The notes under the pieces were generated by a model. That model was not told where the DNA came from. It was given only the letters and a program-made list of their open reading frames with translations, and did no database searches. Shown one piece after another: positions 52,575 through 61,860 of a stretch of DNA of 64,000 nucleotides. Each line of letters begins with the position of its first letter. The stretch's first letter is position 1. The DNA lies in assembly GCA_947447525.1 (NCBI GenBank), contig CANFJL010000008.1, positions 62,001 through 126,000 on the forward strand. Reading direction: 5' to 3'. The DNA comes from Flavobacteriales bacterium (GTDB lineage Bacteria; Bacteroidota; Bacteroidia; Flavobacteriales_D; Crocinitomicaceae). A program made the translations under genes and the position numbers.

Positions 52575-53040
52575 CATTTTTACTGATGGTTCCTCACGCG
52601 GAAATCCAGGTCCTGGTGGATATGGGATTGTGCTGAAATACAAAGATCTTGAAAAGGAAATCTCAGGCGGATTTAGAAGAACCACAAATAATAGAATGGA
52701 ACTCATGGCATTAATCGTTGCACTTGAAAGCCTGCAAACAGATCAATACCCTATAGAAGTTTATTCAGATTCGAAATATGTTATAGATGCCATTACCAAA
52801 GGTTGGGTATTTACTTGGCGCACTAAAAATTTCAAAGGGAAAAAAAATAAAGATTTATGGCTGCGTTATCTAGACTTGCACCCCAAGTTTAAATTGTCCT
52901 ACAATTGGGTCAAAGGGCATGCTGGACATCCAGAAAATGAAAGATGTGATGTACTTGCTGTTGAAGCTGCATTAACAAATAATAAAGCTATTGACAAGGC
53001 TTTCGAACAAACCGAAGCAGAAGAAGAAAAATTACTCTGA
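52561..53040 (+). CDS. rnhA: Ribonuclease HI
   Basis: Start at the ATG at 52561 gives 159 residues; upstream in-frame starts lie inside the channel-like gene. The four catalytic carboxylates are visible: Asp9 in FTDGSSRGNPGPGGYG, Glu in RMELMALI, Asp in YSDSKYV, and Asp in ENERCDVLA. WVKGHAGHPENERCD is the C-terminal signature. It degrades RNA in RNA-DNA hybrids, removing R-loops and primers. No hybrid-binding domain precedes it. Its end overlaps the convergent PKD-protein gene by nine bases. Confidence 0.97.
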   Translation: MKKISIFTDGSSRGNPGPGGYGIVLKYKDLEKEISGGFRRTTNNRMELMALIVALESLQTDQYPIEVYSDSKYVIDAITKGWVFTWRTKNFKGKKNKDLWLRYLDLHPKFKLSYNWVKGHAGHPENERCDVLAVEAALTNNKAIDKAFEQTEAEEEKLL

Positions 53041-56000
53041 TCTAATTAAAGTAATAAATCCATGTTTGTCAATCATGGTTCCTCCTAACATTTCTCCTGT
53101 AATGTGATAAAAATATACGCCATCGGTATAAGGTGTGTTTCCTTGATCAGTACCATCCCATAAAGCAAGTCCGGTTTGATCTTTTTGATCAACCACAACA
53201 TTACCCCAACGATTTAAGATCACGATATTATAAGATTTAAAGGCTGGAAAGGGCAAACAAACCACATCATTAATTCCATCACCATTGGGAGTAAATACAT
53301 TCGGTACCCAAATATCTGGATCATTAACATTAACGGTGACACTATAAGTATCCGTACATCCTAAAGCATCAGTAACTAAAAGCGTGAAAACATAGGGTCC
53401 GCCAATACTAAATGAAGCCGATTGGGGATTGTTATTGTTGTAAATAAGGGTTGAATCTGTCCCTAAGTTCCAGGCCCAGCTGACAATGTTAGATCCTGTA
53501 AAGGTAGATGCATCCACCACATTAATTACTTCATTAATATCTGCAGGATTGGGCAGCGCTGTAAATATGGCATTTAATCCATCATCTTGAACAGTTATAG
53601 GATCGAGTATAAAAAGAATTTCACAGCCATCAGAATTCAACAAAGTCACACTTGGAGTATAAGTGCCTAATGTCTCATAGTTATATTGGAAATTCAAATC
53701 ATTATAAATAATATTCCCATCACCCATATTCCAAATTAATGAATCAATATTGAGTGGATTAGAGATTAAGAAATTAGCACCTTGAGCACAAATACTTGCG
53801 TTTTGAATCCAATCTGGAAGTCCTTGTGGACCACCAATGGTCACATAATTAAGAATAGTAGTGTCATCTGTACATCCGTATTGATCAGTGATGGATAAAT
53901 TCAAATCAAAAGATCCATTGGTCACTAAAGTATTAGAAGGGTTTTCCAGAATAGAATTATTTCCATTTCCGAAGGACCAATTCCAAGCTGAAATACTTCC
54001 ATAGGATTCTGAAGAATCTTGAAATAAACAAAATAAAGGCGGACAATCATATTCACCTGTAGTATTTAACACAGCGCCAGAGAAGGTATAATTAGGAATT
54101 GCATGAGGAGTAGAAACAATTACCGGTTGCGTCAGGGTATCTTTACATCCATTTCCATCTGTAACAATCAAACTTAAATTAAAACTAGTGCTTAATGAGC
54201 CATTATTAATTGGAGGAAGTGAAATAGATACTAAAGCATTGGTATCTGTTGAAATAGAATTGCCCTCTAAAAGCCATTCATAACTTATTGGCCCTACTCC
54301 ACTGGAAGAATTATTGGTTAGAACTGAGTCTTGATTACAAATCACATTAGAAATGGTATAGAATGCAGAAGGTTGTGTGATGGTAATAGGAATATTAGCG
54401 GCTGATGATTGGCAACCAAAAGCATCCGTTGCGATCATTGATGCATAAAAAATACCCGTACCAACAAAAGTATGCGTAATTGGAGTTCCTACCGTATTGG
54501 TCACTAAAGTGGTAGAATCATCCGAAAACGTAGTAGTAAAATAAGACAATGGAGCTCCATTTCCTATCGCCAAAGATCCATTATTAAAAATGACGGGGAA
54601 AGGGGAACATCCATGATCATCAAGCGCAGACATTATTCCAAAAGGAAGCGCTAAGACTTTTACTGGATGAGAAATAGTGGCAACACACCCTACACTATTA
54701 CTTACGCTTAAGGTTATGTTATAATTCCCAGAAGTTGGATAAGTATAGGTTGGATTAGGTCCGTTGTGAATTACATTACCATTTCCAGTGTTATAAAACC
54801 AATCTACTAATGGATGCGTTGAAAAAGTGGTACTGGCATCAAATAAAGATAGAGAACTGTTTTTACAGACAGAATCATTAGATAAATTAAAGGCCGGAAT
54901 TAATTGAGAAATATTAACGGTTTGGGTAATACTATCGCTACAACCAGTTGTGTAATTGTGAATGACTTGTTCAACAGTGTAGGAACCATAGGTCGGAAAA
55001 GAATGGGACGCATTTCCATGATTTGGACCATCAAGGGTTGCATTATTAATATTGGTATTAGGGCCACCTGTATTCCATTCCCAAGTCATTGCGACATTAT
55101 CAGTAACTTCTCCATGAATTGATGTGTCTGTAAAAGGCAATACTACCGGAAAAGAAGATGGATTACAAACAAGATTGTTTACCGTAAATTTTGCAATAGG
55201 CGCTAAAATATACACTGCCGAATCAATGGTTAAGGAATCAATACATCCCCGAAAATTGACAATTAGCGTAACATCAAAGTATCCAGTATCAGAAGAAAAT
55301 TGATAGGATGGATTTTCAATGGTTGAATTTCCTTCCTGAAAATCCCATAAATAAGAAACCTCGTTAGTCAAATGGGGTGTGGAAATGACAGAAGTATTGT
55401 TAAATTGAATATCCGTTTTTGCGCAAGAAACAAGTGGACTATAATTAAAATTGACCAAGTCAATATGCCCGACCGTTATATAATCATTCATTAGAACGGT
55501 ATCAACACATCCACTTTGAGTGGTTACGACTAAACTAACATCAAAAAGACCAATTGGATACGTTTGAGGTGGGGGAATATGCCCATTATAGGTCTGACCA
55601 TTACCAAAATTCCATTGCCATGAAACAATTGGATTCGAAGGACTCGGTGTAACTGATGTATCAATAAATTGAACCACTAAGGGATTACATCCACCTGTAT
55701 CAAGTGCGTAAAACCCCGATTGAACATTAATAATATGAATGACATCATTTAGGGTAGTGGTTCCAGAACATCCTGATGGAGTTGTAACAGAAAGAGTCAC
55801 GTCAAAAAATCCATTTTGAGCGTAAACTTGGGCTGGAGGATTTTGTCCTGTGAAAGTTTGACCATTACCAAAAGTCCAATTATAGGTACCTGCGACTCCA
55901 GTGGTATTGGTGAAATTAATACTTGCTGGGGCACAATTTGTAGTAGGATTGGCCGTGAAACTTGGAGTAACAGCACCTTGAATCGTTATTTGTTGGCTGG

Positions 56001-56784
56001 CACTTCCCGCACAACCTGATACCGTATTCTGTGAAGACAATTGCACTGTATAAGTCCCTGGGGCTGTAAATGTAAATGAAGGATTCTGAAGTGTACTTGT
56101 CCCAAGACCAACTACATTCCAATTCCATGTATTTGCGCCTGCAGTAGAGTTGTCATTAAAAGAAATCGGATTGCCTACACAACCTACCAATGGAGCATTT
56201 ATAGCAGTTTGAAAATTAGAGATGTTAATTGGATTAGATTGAACCGAAGAACAACCATTTGTGGTATTGGTAACGGTTAAACTTATGGTGTAAAGACCTG
56301 CAGTATTATAGATTACTGGAGCTGGATTGTTTTGTGTTGAATTTTGAGTGTTTCCGAAATTCCAACTGTAGGAATAATTAGCCCCTTGCGAAGACGTATT
56401 GTTAAAAGTTAATGTTAATGGGACGGTACAACCTGCGCCTAAAATATTAAAGCCTACGTTGGGAGAAGGAAGTACTGTTATGTAATTTGGTTTAATCTCT
56501 GAATCTACATTTCCGTTGGCATTGGTCGTAACCAATGTTACAGAATAGGTTCCTGCAATAGAATAAACATGCGTTGCATTAGAGGTTGTTGCAGCAGTAC
56601 CATCACCAAAATCCCAAGCGTTACTTGTTATCGCAGGTCCACCATTTGCAGAAGAGGTATTGGTGAAATTAACGGGTACGCCAGCGCATACACTTAGAGG
56701 TAGAGCACTGAAGTTAGCTATTGGATTTTGGGCTAGAAGGACAGAAGTGCAAAAAGCAAAAACAATTAATAAAATACTTCTCAT
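53032..56784 (-). CDS. Large PKD-repeat surface protein with T9SS type B sorting domain
   Basis: 1250 residues with a signal peptide (1-18, ending SVLLAQ). Most of it is a chain of about a dozen PKD domains, each with W-x-F/W-G-D/N-G-type cores (for example NAWDFGDGTAATTSNATHVYSIAGTYSVTL and WNWSFGNGNNSILENPS). The last 90 residues are a type B gliding-motility domain: VPNVFTPNGDGINDVVCLPFPAF, VILNRWGNVVVDQ, DGVYFYHITGE, ending FITLIRSE. It is thus a T9SS substrate, probably an adhesin or matrix protein. No catalytic domain was seen. It stands alone on its transcript. Confidence 0.92.
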   Translation of the reverse strand: MRSILLIVFAFCTSVLLAQNPIANFSALPLSVCAGVPVNFTNTSSANGGPAITSNAWDFGDGTAATTSNATHVYSIAGTYSVTLVTTNANGNVDSEIKPNYITVLPSPNVGFNILGAGCTVPLTLTFNNTSSQGANYSYSWNFGNTQNSTQNNPAPVIYNTAGLYTISLTVTNTTNGCSSVQSNPINISNFQTAINAPLVGCVGNPISFNDNSTAGANTWNWNVVGLGTSTLQNPSFTFTAPGTYTVQLSSQNTVSGCAGSASQQITIQGAVTPSFTANPTTNCAPASINFTNTTGVAGTYNWTFGNGQTFTGQNPPAQVYAQNGFFDVTLSVTTPSGCSGTTTLNDVIHIINVQSGFYALDTGGCNPLVVQFIDTSVTPSPSNPIVSWQWNFGNGQTYNGHIPPPQTYPIGLFDVSLVVTTQSGCVDTVLMNDYITVGHIDLVNFNYSPLVSCAKTDIQFNNTSVISTPHLTNEVSYLWDFQEGNSTIENPSYQFSSDTGYFDVTLIVNFRGCIDSLTIDSAVYILAPIAKFTVNNLVCNPSSFPVVLPFTDTSIHGEVTDNVAMTWEWNTGGPNTNINNATLDGPNHGNASHSFPTYGSYTVEQVIHNYTTGCSDSITQTVNISQLIPAFNLSNDSVCKNSSLSLFDASTTFSTHPLVDWFYNTGNGNVIHNGPNPTYTYPTSGNYNITLSVSNSVGCVATISHPVKVLALPFGIMSALDDHGCSPFPVIFNNGSLAIGNGAPLSYFTTTFSDDSTTLVTNTVGTPITHTFVGTGIFYASMIATDAFGCQSSAANIPITITQPSAFYTISNVICNQDSVLTNNSSSGVGPISYEWLLEGNSISTDTNALVSISLPPINNGSLSTSFNLSLIVTDGNGCKDTLTQPVIVSTPHAIPNYTFSGAVLNTTGEYDCPPLFCLFQDSSESYGSISAWNWSFGNGNNSILENPSNTLVTNGSFDLNLSITDQYGCTDDTTILNYVTIGGPQGLPDWIQNASICAQGANFLISNPLNIDSLIWNMGDGNIIYNDLNFQYNYETLGTYTPSVTLLNSDGCEILFILDPITVQDDGLNAIFTALPNPADINEVINVVDASTFTGSNIVSWAWNLGTDSTLIYNNNNPQSASFSIGGPYVFTLLVTDALGCTDTYSVTVNVNDPDIWVPNVFTPNGDGINDVVCLPFPAFKSYNIVILNRWGNVVVDQKDQTGLALWDGTDQGNTPYTDGVYFYHITGEMLGGTMIDKHGFITLIRSE

Positions 56785-56860
56785 GCTAGTAATAAGTCTT
56801 AATATAGATAATCAAGACTCTAAAGTACAAAAAAAAGTTGCCTTCTTGCAAGAATTTGGA

Positions 56861-59530
56861 TTATTCTTGAATAATCGAATGGTACCAAACTTTATCCTTA
56901 TTAAAATCGCCTCCTCTGCGCATGATTACATCTTCAACTTGCTCTTTTGATATTTTACCAAGTCCAAAATACTTCGCTTGAGGATGTGCAAAGTACCAAC
57001 CACTTACCGAAGAAACAGGCAACATTGCTAAATTTTCCGTTAAAGATATTCCAGTATTTAATTCGACTTTTAACAATTCAAATAAACCAATTTTCTCCAG
57101 GTGGTCTGGACAAGCTGGATAACCGGGCGCAGGTCTTATTCCTTGGTATTTTTCAGCAATTAATTCATCGTTTTCCAATGATTCAGATGCGGCATATGCC
57201 CAAATTTCTTTTCGTACATACTCATGCATATATTCAGCAAATGCTTCAGCCAAACGATCCGCTAATGACTTAAGGAGAATAGAACTATAATCATCATGAT
57301 CCTCTTCAAATTGTTTTAACTTATCTTCAATTCCATGGCCAGTTGTTACTGCAAAACCTCCTATGTAATCTTGAATTCCTTTTTCTTTAGGTGCAATAAA
57401 GTCAGCTAAAGCATAATTGTTTTGACCACTTGCTTTCTTCGTTTGTTGTCGTAAAGTTCTTTGGGTATATGCCAATCCTCCATCAAGATCATATATTTCT
57501 ATATCATCTCCAATGGCATTGGCAGGAAATATCCCGACCACTGCTTTAGAGCCCAACCATTTTTCTTCAATGATTTGTTGGAGCATATTTTGCGCATCAT
57601 TAAATAAACTTTGCGCTTGAATTCCTACCACCTCATCACTTAATATCTCTGGGTATTTGCCGTGAAGTTCCCATGTTCTAAAAAAAGGCGTCCAATCGAT
57701 ATAAGGAACCAATAGTTTCAAATCAAAATCTGAAAAGGTAGTAATGCCTATATTTTTCGGTTTAAAGATATTATCGAAGTTTAGCTTGGCGGAATTGCTG
57801 CGTGCTTCCTGTAAAGAAATTAATTTCTTGTTCTGATAATGATTGGCATGATGTACACGCATTTTTTCATATTCTTCTTGCAAGTTGAGGATATACTGAT
57901 CTTTTTTCTGACCTAATAATTGCTCTACAACTGTTACTGCTCTTGAGGCATCAAGGACATGAATGGTTTGACCTTTGGAATAATGTTGATCTATTTTAAC
58001 TGCTGTATGCACTTTGGAGGTGGTTGCACCACCAATTAATAGAGGGATTGATAAACCCCTTTCTTCCATTTCTTTAGCAACAGTAACCATCTCGTCTAGT
58101 GAGGGCGTAATCAATCCACTTAATCCAATAACATCTGCATTCTGATCAATCGCTGCTTGGATAATTTTATCCGCGGTAACCATGACGCCTAAATCAATAA
58201 CTTCATAATTATTACATGCCAAGACCACACCCACAATATTTTTTCCAATATCATGAACATCCCCTTTAACAGTTGCCATAATAATTTTTCCTGCACTGCT
58301 CCTTTTTCCACCTTTCTCTAATTCAATAAATGGCAACAAATAGGCAACAGCTTTTTTCATTACCCTTGCTGATTTAACAACCTGAGGTAAAAACATTTTA
58401 CCACTTCCAAAAAGGTCTCCCACTTCATTCATGCCATCCATTAAGGGGCCTTCAATAACTTCAATAGGTCTATCATATAAAAGTCTACATGCTTCAACAT
58501 CTTCATCTATAAATTCAACCAAACCTTTTACTAATGCATGTTTAAGCCTAACTTGAACAGGATTGTCCCTCCAAGAGAGATCAATTTCTTTCTTCTTGCC
58601 GTCACCTTTTACGGTTTCTGCAAGTTCCAATAATCTTTCGGTGGCATCAGTTCTTCTATTCAATAAGACATCTTCTACATGTAATAATAAAACTGGATCA
58701 ATTTCTGCATACACCTCCAACATATTTGGATTCACAATGCCCATAGTCATTCCATGCTGTATTGCATGATAAAGAAAAGCAGAATGCATCGCTTCCCTTA
58801 CCTTATTATTTCCGCGAAAAGAAAAAGAAACATTGGAAACGCCTCCGCTCACCTGAGCTCCTGGAAGATTTTCTTTGATCCATTTACAGGCATTGAAAAA
58901 GTCTACTGCATTATTGTTGTGTTCCTCCATTCCGGTTGCAACAGGAAAAATATTGGGGTCAAAAATAATATCGGTAGGTTCAAAACCAACTTCATTTACG
59001 AGGATATCATAGGATTTTTCACATATATCAATTCGACGCTGAAACGAATCTGCTTGACCAAGCTCATCGAATGCCATAACGACTACTGCCGCGCCAAAAC
59101 GTTTAATTTTTTTGGCGTAAAGTATAAAAGCAGCAGCGCCTTCTTTCAAGGAAATCGAATTTACTACTCCTTTACCTTGAATGCATTTTAATCCAGCTTC
59201 AATAATCTCCCACTTAGAACTATCGATCATAACAGGAACTCGAGCGATATCAGGTTCTGAAGCGATTAAATTTAAAAATTTTACCATTTCAGCGGCACCG
59301 TCAATCATGCCCTCGTCCATATTGATGTCAATAATCTGAGCTCCCCCCTCAACTTGCTCTCTAGCCACCGCCACTGCAGCATCATAGTCGCCCTCTCTTA
59401 TCATGCGCAAGAATGCCTTTGAGCCAGTAACATTGGTGCGTTCACCGATATTAATGAAATTACTTTCAGGACTAACAATCAAAGGTTCTAATCCTGATAA
59501 TTGTAGTGTTTTTATTTTATTAGTATTCAT
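56861..59530 (-). CDS. metH: Methionine synthase, cobalamin-binding and activation part (split MetH, C-terminal piece)
   Basis: Starting at the ATG at 59530 (sharing one base with the previous stop, TGATG) this piece has 889 residues; a TTG one codon earlier also exists. Domain order: pterin/methyltetrahydrofolate domain ([24 protein letters not shown]), cap, cobalamin domain with the DVHDIGKN ligand motif near residue 425, then the SAM-binding reactivation domain ([12 protein letters not shown]). It methylates homocysteine using methyl-B12. The homocysteine domain is on the gene directly upstream, so the enzyme must assemble from two chains, a known Bacteroidota arrangement. Confidence 0.95.
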   Translation of the reverse strand: MNTNKIKTLQLSGLEPLIVSPESNFINIGERTNVTGSKAFLRMIREGDYDAAVAVAREQVEGGAQIIDINMDEGMIDGAAEMVKFLNLIASEPDIARVPVMIDSSKWEIIEAGLKCIQGKGVVNSISLKEGAAAFILYAKKIKRFGAAVVVMAFDELGQADSFQRRIDICEKSYDILVNEVGFEPTDIIFDPNIFPVATGMEEHNNNAVDFFNACKWIKENLPGAQVSGGVSNVSFSFRGNNKVREAMHSAFLYHAIQHGMTMGIVNPNMLEVYAEIDPVLLLHVEDVLLNRRTDATERLLELAETVKGDGKKKEIDLSWRDNPVQVRLKHALVKGLVEFIDEDVEACRLLYDRPIEVIEGPLMDGMNEVGDLFGSGKMFLPQVVKSARVMKKAVAYLLPFIELEKGGKRSSAGKIIMATVKGDVHDIGKNIVGVVLACNNYEVIDLGVMVTADKIIQAAIDQNADVIGLSGLITPSLDEMVTVAKEMEERGLSIPLLIGGATTSKVHTAVKIDQHYSKGQTIHVLDASRAVTVVEQLLGQKKDQYILNLQEEYEKMRVHHANHYQNKKLISLQEARSNSAKLNFDNIFKPKNIGITTFSDFDLKLLVPYIDWTPFFRTWELHGKYPEILSDEVVGIQAQSLFNDAQNMLQQIIEEKWLGSKAVVGIFPANAIGDDIEIYDLDGGLAYTQRTLRQQTKKASGQNNYALADFIAPKEKGIQDYIGGFAVTTGHGIEDKLKQFEEDHDDYSSILLKSLADRLAEAFAEYMHEYVRKEIWAYAASESLENDELIAEKYQGIRPAPGYPACPDHLEKIGLFELLKVELNTGISLTENLAMLPVSSVSGWYFAHPQAKYFGLGKISKEQVEDVIMRRGGDFNKDKVWYHSIIQE

Positions 59531-60522
59531 CAAGAAAAGTTATTTGGAATGGGTCTTGGCGCATATTGAGCCGCTAAAGTTGCAATAGCTTTTATATGTT
59601 CTGGCGTGGTGCCGCAACAACCACCTATAATATTTAACAAGCCTTTATCTAAATATTCTTTAATTTGAACCGCCATTAATGTGGCTGTTTCATCATATTC
59701 ACCAAATTCATTAGGTAAACCAGCATTGGGATGAGCACTAACCGCAAATGGAGATTTTTCATCTAAGATTTGAAGATAAGGACGCATTAAACTTGCACCA
59801 AGCGCACAATTTAATCCAATGCTGAGCAAAGGCATGTGAGATAATGAAATTAAAAATGCCTCTGTAGTTTGCCCTGTCAGTGTTCTACCACTTTGATCTG
59901 TGATTGTTCCAGAAACCATTATTGGAATTTGTTCTTTTCTTTCTATAAACACTTCATCAATGGCAAAAAGCGCGGCCTTTGCATTCAGTGTATCAAAAAC
60001 AGTTTCAACCAAAAGTAAATCTACTCCTCCATCCATAAGCGCATTTACTTGCTGTGCATACGCTACAACCAATTCATCAAAACTCACACCACGGTATCCA
60101 GGATCATTAACATCTGGAGAGATAGAGGCCGTTTTATTGGTGGGACCAATGGAACCAGCAACAAATCTTGGCTTATCAGTAAATTCATTTGCTACCTCTT
60201 TCGCTATTTTTGCTGACGCAAAATTGAGCTCATAAACAAAAGAAGATAGATTATAATCTGCTTGCGCGATTGTGGTACCCGAAAAAGTGTTGGTTTCAAT
60301 AATATCAGCTCCAGCTTCAAAGTATTGACGGTGTATTTCTTTAATTATATTCGGTCGCGTTAAGGAAAGTAAATCATTATTTCCCTTTAACGAACTTGGG
60401 TGCTGCTCAAAATAATTGTTTCGGAAGTCTTGTTCTTCCAATGTATATCTTTGAATCATGGTGCCCATAGCACCATCTAGGATTAATATTCTTTCCTGCA
60501 GTAATTTCCAAATTAAGCTCAT
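59530..60522 (-). CDS. metH: Methionine synthase, homocysteine-binding part (split MetH, N-terminal piece)
   Basis: 330 residues corresponding to the first domain of Met[22 protein letters not shown] is the barrel start. The zinc site is built from GLNCALG and [11 protein letters not shown] (a Cys and a Cys-Cys), so homocysteine activation is intact. [14 protein letters not shown] and [27 protein letters not shown] are also typical. It lies under a SAM-I riboswitch (60565-60670), so high SAM should turn it down. It runs directly into the C-terminal piece by a TGATG junction, which keeps the two chains in proportion. Confidence 0.95.
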   Translation of the reverse strand: MSLIWKLLQERILILDGAMGTMIQRYTLEEQDFRNNYFEQHPSSLKGNNDLLSLTRPNIIKEIHRQYFEAGADIIETNTFSGTTIAQADYNLSSFVYELNFASAKIAKEVANEFTDKPRFVAGSIGPTNKTASISPDVNDPGYRGVSFDELVVAYAQQVNALMDGGVDLLLVETVFDTLNAKAALFAIDEVFIERKEQIPIMVSGTITDQSGRTLTGQTTEAFLISLSHMPLLSIGLNCALGASLMRPYLQILDEKSPFAVSAHPNAGLPNEFGEYDETATLMAVQIKEYLDKGLLNIIGGCCGTTPEHIKAIATLAAQYAPRPIPNNFS

Positions 60523-60564
60523 TCCAATTTTATTTTATACTGAAGAAAGACCTGTTTTAGTCTG

Positions 60565-60670
60565 AAACTTATCTTCTTTCACAAGTGAAATCGGAATTGG
60601 CACCTTTTCAAATGTAGCTAGGTTGCCAAGGTATCATAGGGCCTATCCCTCCACCTTTCTTCATAAGTTT
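60565..60670 (-). promoter_or_regulatory. SAM-I riboswitch (S-box) controlling the metH pair
   Basis: On the minus strand, AAACTTAT (60670-60663) pairs with ATAAGTTT (60572-60565) as the closing stem. The interior has the S-box core: GAAGAAAGGTGGAGGG, then GGCCC-TATGATACC, TTGGCAACC, and later AAGGTGCCAATTCCG. This matches the consensus bases that form the SAM pocket and pseudoknot. Downstream of it, GAAAGA near 60580 can pair with TCTTTC near 60545, a candidate switching stem, but no U-tract follows, so control may be at translation. Confidence 0.93.
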
Positions 60671-60688
60671 AATCGATAAATCGATGAG

Positions 60689-60696
60689 CAAAAGTA
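60689..60696 (-). promoter_or_regulatory. Putative -7 element (TACTTTTG) of the metH operon
   Basis: Perfect TAnnTTTG match on the minus strand, 18 bases upstream of the first riboswitch stem. The aptamer would thus begin about 10 to 15 bases after the transcription start. A TTG lies 24 bases upstream, rather far for a -33 element. Confidence 0.5.
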
Positions 60697-60734
60697 ATCT
60701 TTTTCCTTGGAAAAGAGATTCAATTATTGATTTT

Positions 60735-61829
60735 TTAACATAATGAATAACGATTTCCTGGAAACGCTTTTATCACCCCATTTAATTCCATTCCCATTAA
60801 TAAAAAACTAAGCGCACTTAATTTGAATCCACTTTTAACAGCAATAACATCAATATGAGAAAGCTCAATCGAAAGTAAAACATCATATATTTTTTGCTCA
60901 TCAAAAGATAAATCAAAGGTCAATCGAGATTGTATCGGTTTCTTCACGATTTTTTGCCAGTTCATTAATTTCAAAAAGCCTGCAGCATCTTGAATTAAGT
61001 GCGCTTTTTGTTCGGCAATAAGATGATTACAACCTTTTGAATAGATTCGATCCACATCACCCGGAAAAGTAAAGACATCTCTATTGTAATCATTGGCTAA
61101 ATTCGCAGTAATCATTGACCCTCCTTTTATTTGACTTTCAATTACGATGGTAGCGTCAGAAATCCCTGCCACAATTCTATTGCGTCGTGGAAAATTTTCA
61201 CGATCTGGTTTGGTGTCCATTTTAAATTCAGATAATAGACAACCTTCCTCTAGCATTTGATTGGCTACTTTTTTATGCTGTGCTGGATAAATTCTGTCTA
61301 GCCCATGACCGAGGACACCCATGGTTTTAATGTTATGCTTTAAACAAAGATGGTGGGTATGAATATCAACTCCATATGCTAAACCACTTACGACCACAAT
61401 GTCTTCGGCTTTAATGTCTTGTATAAATTGATCTAAAATATTTTGGCCATAGGAACTCATGTTCCTTGTACCCACAATAGAAATTATTTTACTGGGATTG
61501 AAATCAAATGTACCCTTGTAGTATAGTACAATAGGAGCGTCAATACATTGCTTCAACCTTCGGGGATAATTTTCATCTAAAAAGAATAAAATGTTGATTC
61601 CTTTTTTTTCGTTTTTCAATAGTTCTGCCTCTGCTATTCCTAAAGCATTCATTCTATTCATATTTTGAATTTGATTAAATGTAAATCCACTTAAATGCTT
61701 TAATTCATTATCACTTAAGGAGAATAATTTCTCCAAGCAGCCAGTCTTGGAGATCAAATGTGCTAATTTAACCGGACCAATGCCCTCTAAATTACCCGCT
61801 GCGATTTTATATAAATTTTGATTATTCAT
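60735..61829 (-). CDS. dprA: DNA-processing protein DprA
   Basis: 364 residues. A SAM-like N-terminal domain (to about 75) is followed by the Rossmann-like DprA core: SKIISIVGTRNMSSYG, VVSGLAYGVDIHTH, MGVLGHGLDRIYPAQHKKVA, FPRRNRIVAGISDATIVIE and GGSMITANLA. The C-terminal winged-helix domain is present (about 300-364, LSFDEQKIYDVLL and LLMGMELNGVIKAFPGNRYSL). DprA loads RecA on incoming single-stranded DNA during natural transformation. No other competence gene is near; it stops 39 bases before the promoter of the metH unit. Confidence 0.96.
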   Translation of the reverse strand: MNNQNLYKIAAGNLEGIGPVKLAHLISKTGCLEKLFSLSDNELKHLSGFTFNQIQNMNRMNALGIAEAELLKNEKKGINILFFLDENYPRRLKQCIDAPIVLYYKGTFDFNPSKIISIVGTRNMSSYGQNILDQFIQDIKAEDIVVVSGLAYGVDIHTHHLCLKHNIKTMGVLGHGLDRIYPAQHKKVANQMLEEGCLLSEFKMDTKPDRENFPRRNRIVAGISDATIVIESQIKGGSMITANLANDYNRDVFTFPGDVDRIYSKGCNHLIAEQKAHLIQDAAGFLKLMNWQKIVKKPIQSRLTFDLSFDEQKIYDVLLSIELSHIDVIAVKSGFKLSALSFLLMGMELNGVIKAFPGNRYSLC

Positions 61830-61860
61830 TAAAAAAATATTGTTTACTTTACATTAAGTT

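Noticed and set aside
56660-56950. A 96-codon plus-strand frame across the PKD protein start
   Set aside because: Antisense to the signal peptide region and intergenic gap, with no supporting feature.
58754-59191. A 145-codon open frame antisense to metH
   Set aside because: Shadow of a conserved coding region; composition unlike the real proteins here.
56861-60522. Frameshift or pseudogene in metH
   Set aside because: The break falls cleanly between domains with a TGATG stop-start junction and all active-site motifs intact; split MetH is known in Bacteroidota.
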